In this document: one piece after another, positions 36,505-46,096 of the stretch
Position numbering within the stretch: position 1 is the first letter of the stretch
How the letters are laid out: the number at the start of each line of letters is the position of its first letter
Assembly: GCF_002896875.1 (NCBI RefSeq)
Contig: NZ_CP023278.1
Location: 2,790,001 to 2,854,000, forward strand
DNA length: 64,000 nucleotides
Direction of reading: 5' to 3'
Origin: Nostoc sp. CENA543
Lineage (GTDB): Bacteria; Cyanobacteriota; Cyanobacteriia; Cyanobacteriales; Nostocaceae
Program-made: the position numbers and the translations under genes
Notes under the pieces: generated by a model
What the model saw: only the letters and a program-made list of their open reading frames with translations
Databases searched by the model: none
What the model was told of the DNA's origin: nothing

Positions 36505-38925
36505 ATGTCAGAATTGATTCAGGCAATACTGGATAGTGAAGAAAAAAGTGATTTACGTTGCTTTGTGAGCCAATTACGCCAAAAGGAACAGAATTATTTA
36601 CTGCGTAATGACATCTTGAATGAGTATAAAGAATACTGCACTAAATTTGATAAACCAGAGACGTTTTATACTTCTTCTCATTTGGGTAAATTAATTTACT
36701 ACACCCAAGAGATTATTCAAGAAGATTCAAATTTGTGTTTTATTATTCGTGCCAAAATTGCGAGTCAAGAAGTGTATCGACTCACAGCAGACTTAGATGT
36801 AGAAGCGATGACGGCACAGGATTTATTAGATTTGCGCGATCGCTTCGTCAATAAGTTTCATCCCCAAGATGGTGATCTGCTAGAGTTAGACTTTGGCCCT
36901 TTTTACGACTACACTCCAGTCATTCGCGACCCGAAAAATATCGGTAAGGGTGTACAGTTCCTCAACCGCTACCTCTCCAGCAAACTATTTCAAGATGCAA
37001 GACAATGGCTAGAAAGTCTATTTAACTTCCTCCGCCTACATCACTACAACGGTGTCCAACTATTAATCAACGATCGCATTCAATCACAACAACAACTCTC
37101 ACAGCAAGTTAAAAAAGCCATCAACTTTGTCAATGACCGACCCAACGATGAACCCTATGAACGCTTCCGTCTGGAATTGCAAACTATGGGTTTTGAACCA
37201 GGTTGGGGTAACACAGCTTCCCGTGTACGAGACACCCTAAATATTCTCGATGAATTAATCGACTCACCAGACCCCCACACCCTAGAGGCTTTCATTTCTC
37301 GTGTCCCGATGATTTTTAGAATCGTCTTAGTATCGGCACATGGTTGGTTTGGACAAGAAGGGGTTTTAGGTCGTCCTGACACTGGTGGTCAGGTGGTGTA
37401 TGTTCTCGACCAAGCCAAGAATTTAGAAAAGCAACTACAAGAAGATGCTATCCTCGCCGGTTTAGAGGGGTTAAATGTCCAACCCAGAGTCATCATTCTG
37501 ACGCGTCTGATTCCCAACAGCGATGGGACGCTTTGTAACCAACGTCTCGAAAAAGTCCACGGAACAGAAAACGCCTGGATTTTGCGTGTCCCTTTGCGGG
37601 AATTTAACCCCAACATGACACAAAACTGGATTTCCCGATTTGAGTTTTGGCCTTATCTAGAAACCTTCGCCATTGACGCGGAACGGGAACTACTAGCAGA
37701 ATTCCACGGGACACCAGATTTAATTGTGGGTAACTATACCGACGGGAATTTAGTAGCGTTTTTGTTAGCGCGACGGATGAAAGTCACCCAATGTAATATC
37801 GCCCATGCTTTAGAAAAATCCAAATACTTGTTTAGTAACTTGTATTGGCAAGATTTGGAAGATAAATATCATTTCTCTTTGCAATTTACGGCTGATTTAA
37901 TTGCAATGAACGCAGCTAACTTCATCATCAGCAGTACCTATCAAGAAATCGTCGGGACAGCAGATAGCATCGGACAGTACGAATCTTACAAATGTTTCAC
38001 CATGCCTGAGTTATATCATGTGGTGAACGGGATTGAATTATTTAGTCCCAAGTTTAATGTCGTACCCCCAGGGGTGAACGAAAACGCCTATTTTCCCTAT
38101 ACACGCCACGAAGATAGGGTAGAAAGCGATCGCGATCGCCTCGCCGAAATGCTATTTACTTTAGAAGACCCTAGCCAAATCTTCGGCAAACTCGATGACC
38201 CCCACAAGCGTCCGATTTTCTCAATGGCGCGTCTCGACCGCATTAAAAACCTGACTGGTTTAGCCGAATGTTTTGGACGTAGCAAAGAATTACAAGCACA
38301 TTGCAACTTAATTTTAATTGCTGGTAAGTTGCGGGTAGAAGAATCAGACGACAATGAAGAACGGGACGAAATCGTCAAACTTTATCATATTATTGACGAA
38401 TATAATCTGCACGGCAAAATTCGCTGGCTAGGGGTGCGCCTCTCAAAAACTGACTCTGGAGAAGTGTATCGCGTCATTGCAGATCATCAAGGAATCTTCG
38501 TCCAACCAGCATTATTTGAAGCTTTTGGTTTAACAATTCTAGAAGCAATGATTTCTGGACTACCAACTTTTGCGACTCAATTTGGGGGGCCATTAGAAAT
38601 CATTCAAAATCAAGCCAATGGTTTTTACATTAACCCCACCCATGTAGAAGAAACAGCCGAGAAAATTCTCGAATTCGTCATGAAATGTCAAGAGAATCCC
38701 CAATATTGGAATGTAGTTTCTCAAAAAGCCATTGACAGAGTATACAGCACCTACACTTGGAAGATTCACACCACCAAGCTATTATCTTTAGCCAGAATTT
38801 ATGGTTTCTGGAACTTCACATCCAAAGAAAAACGGGAGGATTTGTTGCGCTACCTAGAGGCTTTATTCTATTTAATTTACAAACCCAGAGCGCAACAACT
38901 TTTAGCACAGCATCAATATCGATAA
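36505..38925 (+). CDS. susA: Sucrose synthase
   Basis: 806 residues, the same length as Anabaena SusA. The N-terminal cellular-targeting and EPBD-like regions (1-260) precede a GT-B glycosyltransferase of family GT4. Motifs are VLVSAHGWFGQEGVLGRPDT and GGQVVYVLDQ in the acceptor half, FVQPALFEAFGLTILEAM with the E-x7-E nucleotide-sugar motif, and SMARLDRIKNLTGLAE. It catalyses sucrose + NDP to NDP-glucose + fructose, in Anabaena mainly in the cleavage direction. It links sucrose imported by heterocysts, or stored, to glycogen and polysaccharide pools. AAAG/GAGG sequence lies before the ATG. Confidence 0.95.
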   Translation: MSELIQAILDSEEKSDLRCFVSQLRQKEQNYLLRNDILNEYKEYCTKFDKPETFYTSSHLGKLIYYTQEIIQEDSNLCFIIRAKIASQEVYRLTADLDVEAMTAQDLLDLRDRFVNKFHPQDGDLLELDFGPFYDYTPVIRDPKNIGKGVQFLNRYLSSKLFQDARQWLESLFNFLRLHHYNGVQLLINDRIQSQQQLSQQVKKAINFVNDRPNDEPYERFRLELQTMGFEPGWGNTASRVRDTLNILDELIDSPDPHTLEAFISRVPMIFRIVLVSAHGWFGQEGVLGRPDTGGQVVYVLDQAKNLEKQLQEDAILAGLEGLNVQPRVIILTRLIPNSDGTLCNQRLEKVHGTENAWILRVPLREFNPNMTQNWISRFEFWPYLETFAIDAERELLAEFHGTPDLIVGNYTDGNLVAFLLARRMKVTQCNIAHALEKSKYLFSNLYWQDLEDKYHFSLQFTADLIAMNAANFIISSTYQEIVGTADSIGQYESYKCFTMPELYHVVNGIELFSPKFNVVPPGVNENAYFPYTRHEDRVESDRDRLAEMLFTLEDPSQIFGKLDDPHKRPIFSMARLDRIKNLTGLAECFGRSKELQAHCNLILIAGKLRVEESDDNEERDEIVKLYHIIDEYNLHGKIRWLGVRLSKTDSGEVYRVIADHQGIFVQPALFEAFGLTILEAMISGLPTFATQFGGPLEIIQNQANGFYINPTHVEETAEKILEFVMKCQENPQYWNVVSQKAIDRVYSTYTWKIHTTKLLSLARIYGFWNFTSKEKREDLLRYLEALFYLIYKPRAQQLLAQHQYR

Positions 38926-38960
38926 TTATTAATTTAGTAATGGGTTATACCCATTACTAA

Positions 38961-39563
38961 TTATCTGGAATATGCAGTTAATGAATACCAAGTTCTTGGC
39001 CCCACTACGCCATCCGCTTGCAGATTTCGCCGCACTTGAAAGGCTTTAACTGCACTTTCTGTAAATGCTCCATATACCCCATCAATTGGAACACGATAGC
39101 CATTCGCCACCAATAATCTTTGTAAGACTCTAACAGCACTACCGGAGTTACCAAAACGTAAATTTGGTACATTACGAACAGACCTAGAAGTGCGTCTAGC
39201 AATCAAAATTTTACTTTGCGTTTGTTGTGCAATTAGCATGGGTTGACGTGGCGATTTCAGCCGCACAGCCTGAAAATTTTGAAATTCATCTACACTGTAA
39301 ATATCCTTTTTTACAGGTGTTTGTCTACTTGGCGTGTGTGAATTTTCGGTGTTGAAAGCTAATTTAATACTTGCGGAACTGTTACTTAGCGGCACAAATT
39401 CAGGCGGCGTGGTTTTTGCAGATGACACTAACTGATCTGACTCAATAGATGTAGCTTTTTTCACGCCATTGTCAAGCTGAATTACAGGCTGCTTGGGTAC
39501 AATCGACGGAGATGGTTGCTGGATTGCTAATACACCCGTCATCAGCAGGACAATATCATTCAT
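38961..39563 (-). CDS. Peptidoglycan-binding (PG_binding_1) protein
   Basis: Start chosen at ATG 39563 (MNDIVLLMTGVLAIQQ); a GTG seven codons earlier is possible. The 200-residue protein has a short hydrophobic N-terminus (signal or anchor), a low-complexity Ser/Thr/Lys linker (20-130) and a C-terminal PG_binding_1 domain (about 138-196; LRFGNSGSAVRVLQRLL, GVYGAFTESAVKAFQ, DGVVGPRTWYSL). Such domains dock on the cell wall; no catalytic domain accompanies it. Convergent with susA; 35 bases separate the ends. Confidence 0.82.
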   Translation of the reverse strand: MNDIVLLMTGVLAIQQPSPSIVPKQPVIQLDNGVKKATSIESDQLVSSAKTTPPEFVPLSNSSASIKLAFNTENSHTPSRQTPVKKDIYSVDEFQNFQAVRLKSPRQPMLIAQQTQSKILIARRTSRSVRNVPNLRFGNSGSAVRVLQRLLVANGYRVPIDGVYGAFTESAVKAFQVRRNLQADGVVGPRTWYSLTAYSR

Positions 39564-40042
39564 GTTATTTGATATCACTATCACCCATAATTCCTTTGAC
39601 AGAAAAAAATCATCTATTCCGGAATAGTGATTACTGAAATTTCAGGAGTTAAATTTTGAGCAATTGCCAAAAATCAATAAATCATCAATAAAGCATGAAA
39701 CATTTTCATCCCATCAGTTTTGGATGTTCCAAATTTTAGATGTAGCAGTATTTAAATTGTGATTAGTGATTTTTTTATCATCCAAATCACAAATTTAGCC
39801 ATTGAATTAGCTGTGAAATTACCTCAATGGAAAATTTTCTATATAGTCAACTTGATCAAGAATAATAAACTCTATATATCAAGGAAATTATTCCACCTTA
39901 AGCAGTATATATATATGTATATTTTTTTAATTGGAGTATAATATAATAATGTGGCTCGCTGGATAAATCCTAATAATAATAATGGAAGCAGATAGGTTAA
40001 ACTCTGCTTCCAAGCATTTTGATTGAACTCACAGCCAAATTT
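39564..40042. other. AT-rich intergenic region with a terminator-like hairpin
   Basis: 479 bases, no credible gene. GGAAGCAGA (39984-39992) pairs with TCTGCTTCC (40003-40011); read on the minus strand it is followed by ATTATTATTATT and may end the 38-residue gene at 40043. A run of TATATATATATG lies near 39907. Confidence 0.5.
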
Positions 40043-40159
40043 TTAAAACAGTCCTAGTAGAAAAATCATCGTCAAACCACAGAACGCTAATAAGGTAATA
40101 ATCAAAATATTGCCTATACTGTGGTCAGTAGTGGTGATTTTGTGGGTATGTTCAGACAT
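40043..40159 (-). CDS. 38-residue single-helix membrane protein
   Basis: MSEHTHKITTTDHSIGNILI, then a hydrophobic helix to the end (ITLLAFCGLTMIFLLGLF). An in-frame ATG two codons upstream (40165) is the alternative start and is preceded by GGGG. The His-rich cytoplasmic face and one helix resemble small photosystem or cytochrome subunits in layout, but I cannot match it to any. A hairpin downstream (39984-40011) would serve as terminator, and a palindrome lies upstream, which together support a genuine gene. Confidence 0.55.
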   Translation of the reverse strand: MSEHTHKITTTDHSIGNILIITLLAFCGLTMIFLLGLF

Positions 40160-40177
40160 ACGCATCGACCCCATTTT

Positions 40178-40194
40178 GATGACAATGTGTCATC
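40178..40194. promoter_or_regulatory. Palindrome GATGACA-atg-TGTCATC
   Basis: Exact 7-base arms with a 3-base spacer, 13 bases upstream of the longer start of the small membrane gene and within the space shared with recQ. A similar TGATGACACATCATTGTCAT arrangement occurs upstream of susA (about 36240). It might be a shared operator. Confidence 0.4.
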
Positions 40195-40357
40195 AACACT
40201 TTGATAACTGTGTTGATGGTAACTTTAATCTAACATTGGCAATTGGGGGCTGTAGTCTGATGTACAAAAGCGATCGCAAATCGTAATCTCTGGAAAAACA
40301 GCGTAGAAATCCTTCGCGTTCTAGGCACAGAGGAGTTAGCATATAACTTGTGCTTTG

Positions 40358-42562
40358 ATGATATCAGTATCAATACCCACAAAGAACGCAGTTAGACAAG
40401 CGATCGCTATGCTTCAGTATCCCAATCTCGAACAAGCGTTAAAATATCACTTCGGTTATGATAACTTTCGTCCAGGACAACGGCAAATTATCCAAGACGC
40501 GCTGCAAAATCGGGATTTATTGATAGTGATGCCTACGGGTGGGGGAAAATCTTTGTGCTTTCAGTTACCTGCACTGATGAAAACAGGACTGACTGTCGTG
40601 GTATCACCGTTAATTGCCCTGATGCAAGACCAAGTAGAAGCACTGCGAAATAATAATATCTCAGCTACCTTCCTCAATAGTAGTTTGAATCCCTACCAAG
40701 TGCGATCGCGGGAAGAAGCCATTGTCAATGGTAAGGTAAAATTGCTCTACGTCGCCCCAGAAAAGCTGCTGAGTGAAAGATTTCTCCCTTTTCTGGATTT
40801 AGTTCATGAAAAAATTGGGATATCGATATTTGCAATTGATGAAGCGCACTGTGTTTCGGAATGGGGACATGATTTTCGGCCAGAATATCGTCAGTTAAAG
40901 TTACTGCGAAAGCGTTACGCCAATGTTCCCATGCTGGCGTTGACAGCAACCGCCACAGACCGCGTCCGGTCTGATATCATTCAACAATTAGGCTTAAAAC
41001 AGCCGAGTATTCATCTTGCTAGTTTTAATCGGCAAAATTTATATTACGAAGTCCGCGCCAAAAGTAAGCAAGCTTACGCCGAATTATTAGAATTAATTCG
41101 GGATACGGAAGGCTCAGTTATTGTTTATTGTTTAACGCGTAAAAAGGTTGAAGAACTAACTTTTAAACTGCAAAATGATAAGGTTTCCGTCTTACCTTAT
41201 CACGCCGGTTTACCTGATGATGAACGGAGTAAAAATCAAACGCGATTTATTCGGGATGATGTGCGGGTGATGGTGGCAACTATCGCCTTTGGGATGGGAA
41301 TTAATAAACCTGATGTGCGGTTAGTGGTTCATTTTGATATTCCCCGAAATTTAGAGAGTTACTATCAAGAATCAGGTAGGGCGGGAAGAGACGGCGAACC
41401 ATCACGATGTACAATCTTTTTTAGTTTTGCTGATATTAAAACCATTGAATGGAGTATTGAACAAAAAACCGAACCCCAGGAACAATTGATTGCCAGGCAA
41501 CAACTCCGGCAAATGATAGACTATGCTGAAGGGACAGATTGTCGGCGGACAATTCAACTAGGTTATTTTGGCGAACGCTTTGCAGGTAATTGTGCTAACT
41601 GTGATAATTGTCGCCATCCCAAACCTTTAGAAGATTGGACAATTGAAGCCATGAAGTTTTTATCTTGTGTGGCGCGATGTAAAGAAAGATTTGGGATGTT
41701 ACACATTATTGATGTGTTGCGTGGGGCGAAAAAAGAGAAGATTATGCAATATGAACATGATAAACTTTCTACCTACGGTATAGGTAAAGATAGAACCGCA
41801 GATGAATGGCGAATTTTGGGAAGATCGCTTTTACATCAAGGTTTATTAGAACAAACTACCGATGGTTATTCTGTACTGAAATTAAATGCGTTAAGTTGGG
41901 AAGTAATGCGCCGTCAACGCCAAGTTTTATTATCTGTTCCTGTGGCGCAAAAAGTGCGGTTAGTCCCCGATAATCCCAAAGCTGAGATTGCAGAAGCATT
42001 ATTACAGAGATTACGATCGCTGCGTAAACAACTAGCCGATGAACAGTCTGTACCTCCTTATGTAGTCTTTCACGATTCTACTTTGAAATTAATGGCACAG
42101 GTACAGCCGAAAAATTTAGCCGAATTCGGTAAACTTTCTGGTGTAGGTAGTCATAAACTCGCCCAATATGGGGAAAAATTTCTCTCAGAAATTCGCGCCT
42201 ATATTCAAGAAGAAAATTCGACAACTAAATCACTTGAATATACACCCTCACTCAGCTTAGTTTCTGGGACTGAATTACAGACATTACAGTTACACCAGCA
42301 AGGCTTAAATATTGCTCAAATCGCCCAAAAACGCAATTTAAGCCCAGCTACTATTGCTAGTCATTTAGAAAAACTCATCGAAAAAAATCAGCCTGTAGAC
42401 TTAAATCAATTAGTCCCTTTGGAACATCAGCAAAAGATTTGGCAAGTTTTAGAAGTTCTGGGTGATATTCCCTTAACCCCAATTAAAGAACAGTTAGGCA
42501 ATAGTTATACCTTTGATGAGATTCGCCTAGTGCGGGAAAAATGGCGACGACAACGCAAGTAG
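40358..42562 (+). CDS. recQ: ATP-dependent DNA helicase RecQ
   Basis: Start placed at ATG 40358, with a possible shorter start at ATG 40409 (MLQYPNLEQALKYHFG), where RecQ homology begins. About 734 residues: helicase domain with Walker A MPTGGGKSLCFQLP and DEAH box AIDEAHCVSEWGHDF; helicase C-domain with ESGRAGRDGEPSRC; RecQ zinc site with Cys in DCRRTIQLGYF and CANCDNC; RQC; HRDC domain (about 545-625); and a C-terminal helix-turn-helix extension (LHQQGLNIAQIAQKRNLSPA). It unwinds forks and recombination intermediates. The longer C-terminal helix-turn-helix tail is common in cyanobacterial RecQ. Confidence 0.93.
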   Translation: MISVSIPTKNAVRQAIAMLQYPNLEQALKYHFGYDNFRPGQRQIIQDALQNRDLLIVMPTGGGKSLCFQLPALMKTGLTVVVSPLIALMQDQVEALRNNNISATFLNSSLNPYQVRSREEAIVNGKVKLLYVAPEKLLSERFLPFLDLVHEKIGISIFAIDEAHCVSEWGHDFRPEYRQLKLLRKRYANVPMLALTATATDRVRSDIIQQLGLKQPSIHLASFNRQNLYYEVRAKSKQAYAELLELIRDTEGSVIVYCLTRKKVEELTFKLQNDKVSVLPYHAGLPDDERSKNQTRFIRDDVRVMVATIAFGMGINKPDVRLVVHFDIPRNLESYYQESGRAGRDGEPSRCTIFFSFADIKTIEWSIEQKTEPQEQLIARQQLRQMIDYAEGTDCRRTIQLGYFGERFAGNCANCDNCRHPKPLEDWTIEAMKFLSCVARCKERFGMLHIIDVLRGAKKEKIMQYEHDKLSTYGIGKDRTADEWRILGRSLLHQGLLEQTTDGYSVLKLNALSWEVMRRQRQVLLSVPVAQKVRLVPDNPKAEIAEALLQRLRSLRKQLADEQSVPPYVVFHDSTLKLMAQVQPKNLAEFGKLSGVGSHKLAQYGEKFLSEIRAYIQEENSTTKSLEYTPSLSLVSGTELQTLQLHQQGLNIAQIAQKRNLSPATIASHLEKLIEKNQPVDLNQLVPLEHQQKIWQVLEVLGDIPLTPIKEQLGNSYTFDEIRLVREKWRRQRK

Positions 42563-42752
42563 TTTAAAGGGATTGGGGATTGGGTATTGGGGATTGGGGA
42601 TTAGGGACTGGGGATTAATTTAGCGATCGCATCCTTGAAAACTACTGTCGTAGAGAAATTGTTTGTTTGTAGCTTTTTTTGGTGATTTGCAATTGTTAAC
42701 TTTTGAGGTGCGATCAGCTACGCTGGGCGGAACGCCATCGCTGGCTGCTATT

Positions 42753-42932
42753 CTAAGAAGCTATATCTACATAACTGGGAATACTAGAACCAGCATCTTG
42801 TAATTCTGTGGCAGATTTTGATGTACTGGGTTTCTGACTTTTTGTAGCTAAAACTACAGACAGGAGTTTTGGCAACGTCAGACACACAACTGTATTTACT
42901 AGAGTCAAGAGGACACCATCAATTGAACTCAT
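42753..42932 (-). CDS. Small protein with N-terminal helix, family A copy 1
   Basis: 59 residues from an ATG preceded by a strong GAGGGG site. Residues 8-28 form a helix (LLTLVNTVVCLTLPKLLSVV), followed by a Ser/Thr/Lys-rich tail ending SYVDIAS. It is related to the frame at 43454-43702: LLTLVNTVVCLTLPKLLSVV versus LLTLINVIACLGLPKLLSLI, including the preceding I/LDG/A. No function is recognised. It lies between recQ and the repeat tract, on the minus strand. Confidence 0.65.
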   Translation of the reverse strand: MSSIDGVLLTLVNTVVCLTLPKLLSVVLATKSQKPSTSKSATELQDAGSSIPSYVDIAS

Positions 42933-43083
42933 AGATTTACCCCTCTTTACAAATTTTTTGTCTAATTCTTATCTTAGTGTGAATTGCCAGTTGCATCATT
43001 GATTACATATTTTGATTTTCTTCTGATATCTATAAGTTTCTTCTATATATATTTTTGTGAAGTACACTTCAAAATTAAAGTTT

Positions 43084-43310
43084 GTAGTAAGGACTTTAGT
43101 CCTGAGATGAGGACGGATACCAATTCACTAAAGTTCTGATATAGATCCCAATCCAGAAATCCTTGTCAATTCAGGATTTATCAATTGCGTTAGCGTAGCG
43201 GGACGTTCGCGTTAGCGTCTCGGAGAGAAGTCCATTGCGTTAGCGGAGCGGGGCGTTAGCCCATTGCGAATTGCGAATTGTGAATTGTGAATTGGTATTA
43301 AACCCTATTG
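43084..43310. repeat. Composite repeat tract (second copy of the 18.7-kb mosaic)
   Basis: The 42933-43453 gap has no other gene. 43084-43100 is a half copy of GTAGTAAGGACTTTAGT. 43187-43262 repeats the mosaic (GCGTTAGCGTAGCGGGACG, then GTCTCGGAGAGAAGTCC), and 43263-43296 has GCGAATT/GTGAATT heptads. Confidence 0.85.
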
Positions 43311-43453
43311 CATTAAAAATACCTTGTGACTACTTCATGAAAATCCTGACAAGATTATCATCATGAAATAATTACAAGGTAGAACTTGAAAAATGCTCTA
43401 GAAATAAAATGTTCAGCGAATTGATGTTAGTAAATATAATCGGAAACAATCCA

Positions 43454-43702
43454 TCAATGCGGAGAACATCTAGCACAAAAATGTGGGCTAAACTTACAAA
43501 AATGATTACCAGTCAACTTATAAGTTGTGCAGTAAGGAAAACTGGTAATCCCCCTACTAGGTTGATGCAATTTTACATCCTTGAGTAATTTGTAACGCTG
43601 TTTGTCTCTTGGTGGAGAGAGAATCAATGATAAAAGTTTAGGTAAACCTAAACAGGCGATAACATTGATGAGAGTCAACAAGAAAGCATCTAGTAACGCT
43701 AT
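43454..43702 (-). pseudogene. Small protein family A copy 2, start codon changed to ATA
   Basis: Frame GCG-TTA-CTA-GAT-GCT-TTC then LLTLINVIACLGLPKLLSLI aligns with the 59-residue protein at 42753. Where copy 1 has its ATG behind GAGGGG, this copy has ATA (43700-43702) behind GGGGG and a similar spacer, so the start seems lost or moved to TTG codons at 43681 and 43678. The C-terminal part differs (RDKQRYKLLKDVKLHQPSRG then a Cys/His-rich end FCKFSPHFCARCSPH) and is open to 43454. Either a decayed paralogue or a gene using a rare start. Confidence 0.5.
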
Positions 43703-44077
43703 AGGTAATCACCCCCATACAATTATTAGGTGGTCGCTATTGATAGTGGAAAATTGGATTTAGCAGTCAGAATTCTAGAGTCAGATTTAATTGCCTATAC
43801 TGGTAGATGATTTTCCTGATGAGTTGAGCAACCATACCAAAATGCTGAGAGATCAGCAGTTCTGACTTCTGTATCCTGAATCCCTAAAGCATAGATAAAG
43901 CACAGCCATTGATTTTGCTTTATATAAATTAACTTTAGCATAAACTTATATCAATCCAAATGTTGAAGTTGCGAAACTGACTACATAGTGAGTGATGTAG
44001 ATCAATAGAAGCGGTATTGTAGCGTAATAGCAGAACTAATTTAGACAAAGCCTATTTACAGTTGAGGTGATATTTAC
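43703..44077. other. Promoter region of the acyl synthetase gene
   Basis: 375 bases without a convincing gene. A short open stretch near 43734-43807 (VAIDSGKLDLAVRIL) is too small to call. Confidence 0.4.
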
Positions 44078-46054
44078 ATGGTCAGCACTACAACGGGGTC
44101 TTCTTTCCTGGCTAACATTACTAAGCAAGAAAGTTTATCAATACAGCGTTTGGTAGATTACAGCAGTATCGAGTCACTCTCAGAAATCTGGCCGTTGGCC
44201 GCCAAACAATTTGGTAACATTGTGGCACTACACAATCCCCATGTTAAACCAGAGGTAAAAATTACCTACGCGCAGTTAGCTGAAAAAATTCAACAATTTG
44301 GGGCTGGTTTGCAAGCTTTGGGAGTACAAGCTGGCGATCGCGTCTCTCTAGTCGCAGATAATAGTCCACGTTGGTTTATTGCAGATCAAGGGATTATCAC
44401 CGCAGGCGGAGTAGATGCAGTGCGGAGTTCCCAAGCCGAACGGGAAGAATTATTATTTATCGTGGCTAATAGCGGCAGCATAGCGTTAGTAGTTGAAGAT
44501 TTAAAAACCCTCCAAAAACTCCGCGAACGTCTTCACAACTTACCCATCCAGTTCATTATTCTGCTTTCTGACGAAACGCCACCTGCTGAGGAAACTATCA
44601 AAATCCTCAACTATAACCAATTACTAGAACTGGGCAGTAAGCATACCCTAGTGAGAGTTAAGCAAACACTACAAGACCTAGCTACCTTAATTTACACCTC
44701 CGGCACTACAGGAAAACCCAAGGGTGTCATGTTATCTCACGGTAACTTATTGCACCAAGTCAAAACCTTGGGAACAGTCGTACAACCCCAACCAGAAGAT
44801 ATAGTTTTGAGTATTCTACCGACTTGGCACAGCTATGAACGGAGTGGGGAGTATTTCTTACTTTCTCAAGGTTGTACGCAAGTTTACACAAATATACGTT
44901 CTGTAAAAAAAGATTTAAAAGACTTCAAACCCCATTACATGATTGCTGTTCCCAGATTGTGGGAATCCATTCATGAAGGCGTGCAGAAGCAGTTCCGCGA
45001 ACAACCAGCCAAAAAACAACGCCTAATATACTTTTTGTTGGGCGTAAGTGAAAGATATATTAAAGCCAAGAGAATTGCCGCAGGCTTAAGTTTAGATCAT
45101 CTCCACGCCTCACCAGTGCAGAAATTATTTGCCAAAATAGTCGCAGCTGTTTTGTCTCCCATACATAATCTTGGAGAAAAACAAGTTTACGGCAAAGTCC
45201 GGGAAGCTACAGGGGGACGTTTCAAACACATCATTAGCGGTGGTGGCGCATTACCCCGACATATAGATACATTTTTTGAGATTGTGGGTGTAGAAATTTT
45301 ACAAGGTTACGGTTTAACAGAAACCTCACCTGTAACTAATGCGCGTCGTCCTTGGCACAATTTACGCGGTTCATCCGGACAACCAATAGCCGGTACAGAA
45401 GTGAAAATTGTAGACCCAGAAACTCGCAGACCTTTACCCAACGGCCAACGAGGTTTGGTGTTATTGCGAGGCCCACAAATCATGCAAGGTTATTACCAAA
45501 ATCCCGAAGCCACAGCCAAAGTTCTGGACGCTGACGGTTGGTTTGATAGCGGTGACTTGGGCTGGGTAACGCCATATAATGACCTCGTATTAACAGGCAG
45601 GGCTAAAGATACGATTGTCTTGACTAACGGAGAGAATATTGAGCCGCAACCCATCGAGGATGCTTGCTTGCGATCGCCCTACATCGACCAGATTATGCTA
45701 GTGGGACAAGACCAACGCTGTATCGGTGCTTTGATTGTCCCCAATGTGGAAGCCTTGGAAAAATGGGCGGAGGCGCAAAATCTCACTTTAGTCACAGACG
45801 ACAATAATTTAACCTCTTCATCAGGTGAAACCATTACCCTGGAGAGTAAAATGATCCAGGATTTATTCCGTCAAGAATTGAATCGGGAAGTGCAGAACCG
45901 TCCAGGTTATCGTCCAGATGACCGTGTAGGGCCATTTCGACTGATTCAAGAGCCATTTTCCATCGAAAACGGCTTAATGACGCAAACACTAAAAATCAGG
46001 CGGCACGTTGTCATGGAACGCTACCAAGCTATAATTGCCGCCATGTTTGGCTAA
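44078..46054 (+). CDS. aas: AMP-dependent long-chain acyl-ACP/CoA synthetase
   Basis: 658 residues. ANL superfamily motifs are intact: P-loop TLIYTSGTTGKPKGVMLSHG (about 205-225), SILPTWHSYERSGEYF, GYGLTETSPVTNARR, WFDSGDLGWV and the hinge LTGRAKDTIVLTNGENIEP. The length and the AMP-binding type match the cyanobacterial Aas/FadD-like enzyme that recycles free fatty acids onto ACP (or CoA) at the membrane. Choice between ACP and CoA is by family knowledge. GTTGAGGTGA precedes the ATG, and the YlqD gene follows 43 bases after the stop, likely in one transcript. Confidence 0.88.
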   Translation: MVSTTTGSSFLANITKQESLSIQRLVDYSSIESLSEIWPLAAKQFGNIVALHNPHVKPEVKITYAQLAEKIQQFGAGLQALGVQAGDRVSLVADNSPRWFIADQGIITAGGVDAVRSSQAEREELLFIVANSGSIALVVEDLKTLQKLRERLHNLPIQFIILLSDETPPAEETIKILNYNQLLELGSKHTLVRVKQTLQDLATLIYTSGTTGKPKGVMLSHGNLLHQVKTLGTVVQPQPEDIVLSILPTWHSYERSGEYFLLSQGCTQVYTNIRSVKKDLKDFKPHYMIAVPRLWESIHEGVQKQFREQPAKKQRLIYFLLGVSERYIKAKRIAAGLSLDHLHASPVQKLFAKIVAAVLSPIHNLGEKQVYGKVREATGGRFKHIISGGGALPRHIDTFFEIVGVEILQGYGLTETSPVTNARRPWHNLRGSSGQPIAGTEVKIVDPETRRPLPNGQRGLVLLRGPQIMQGYYQNPEATAKVLDADGWFDSGDLGWVTPYNDLVLTGRAKDTIVLTNGENIEPQPIEDACLRSPYIDQIMLVGQDQRCIGALIVPNVEALEKWAEAQNLTLVTDDNNLTSSSGETITLESKMIQDLFRQELNREVQNRPGYRPDDRVGPFRLIQEPFSIENGLMTQTLKIRRHVVMERYQAIIAAMFG

Positions 46055-46096
46055 TAATTCCACACCTACCAACTATCGAGTGAACGTGAAACTTTT

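Noticed and set aside
39759-39941. 60-residue plus-strand frame
   Set aside because: Very AT-rich, no ribosome site; composition explained by base bias.
43734-43807. Short VAIDSGKLDLAVRIL frame resembling an IS110 transposase start
   Set aside because: Only about 24 residues; similarity too weak to call a remnant.
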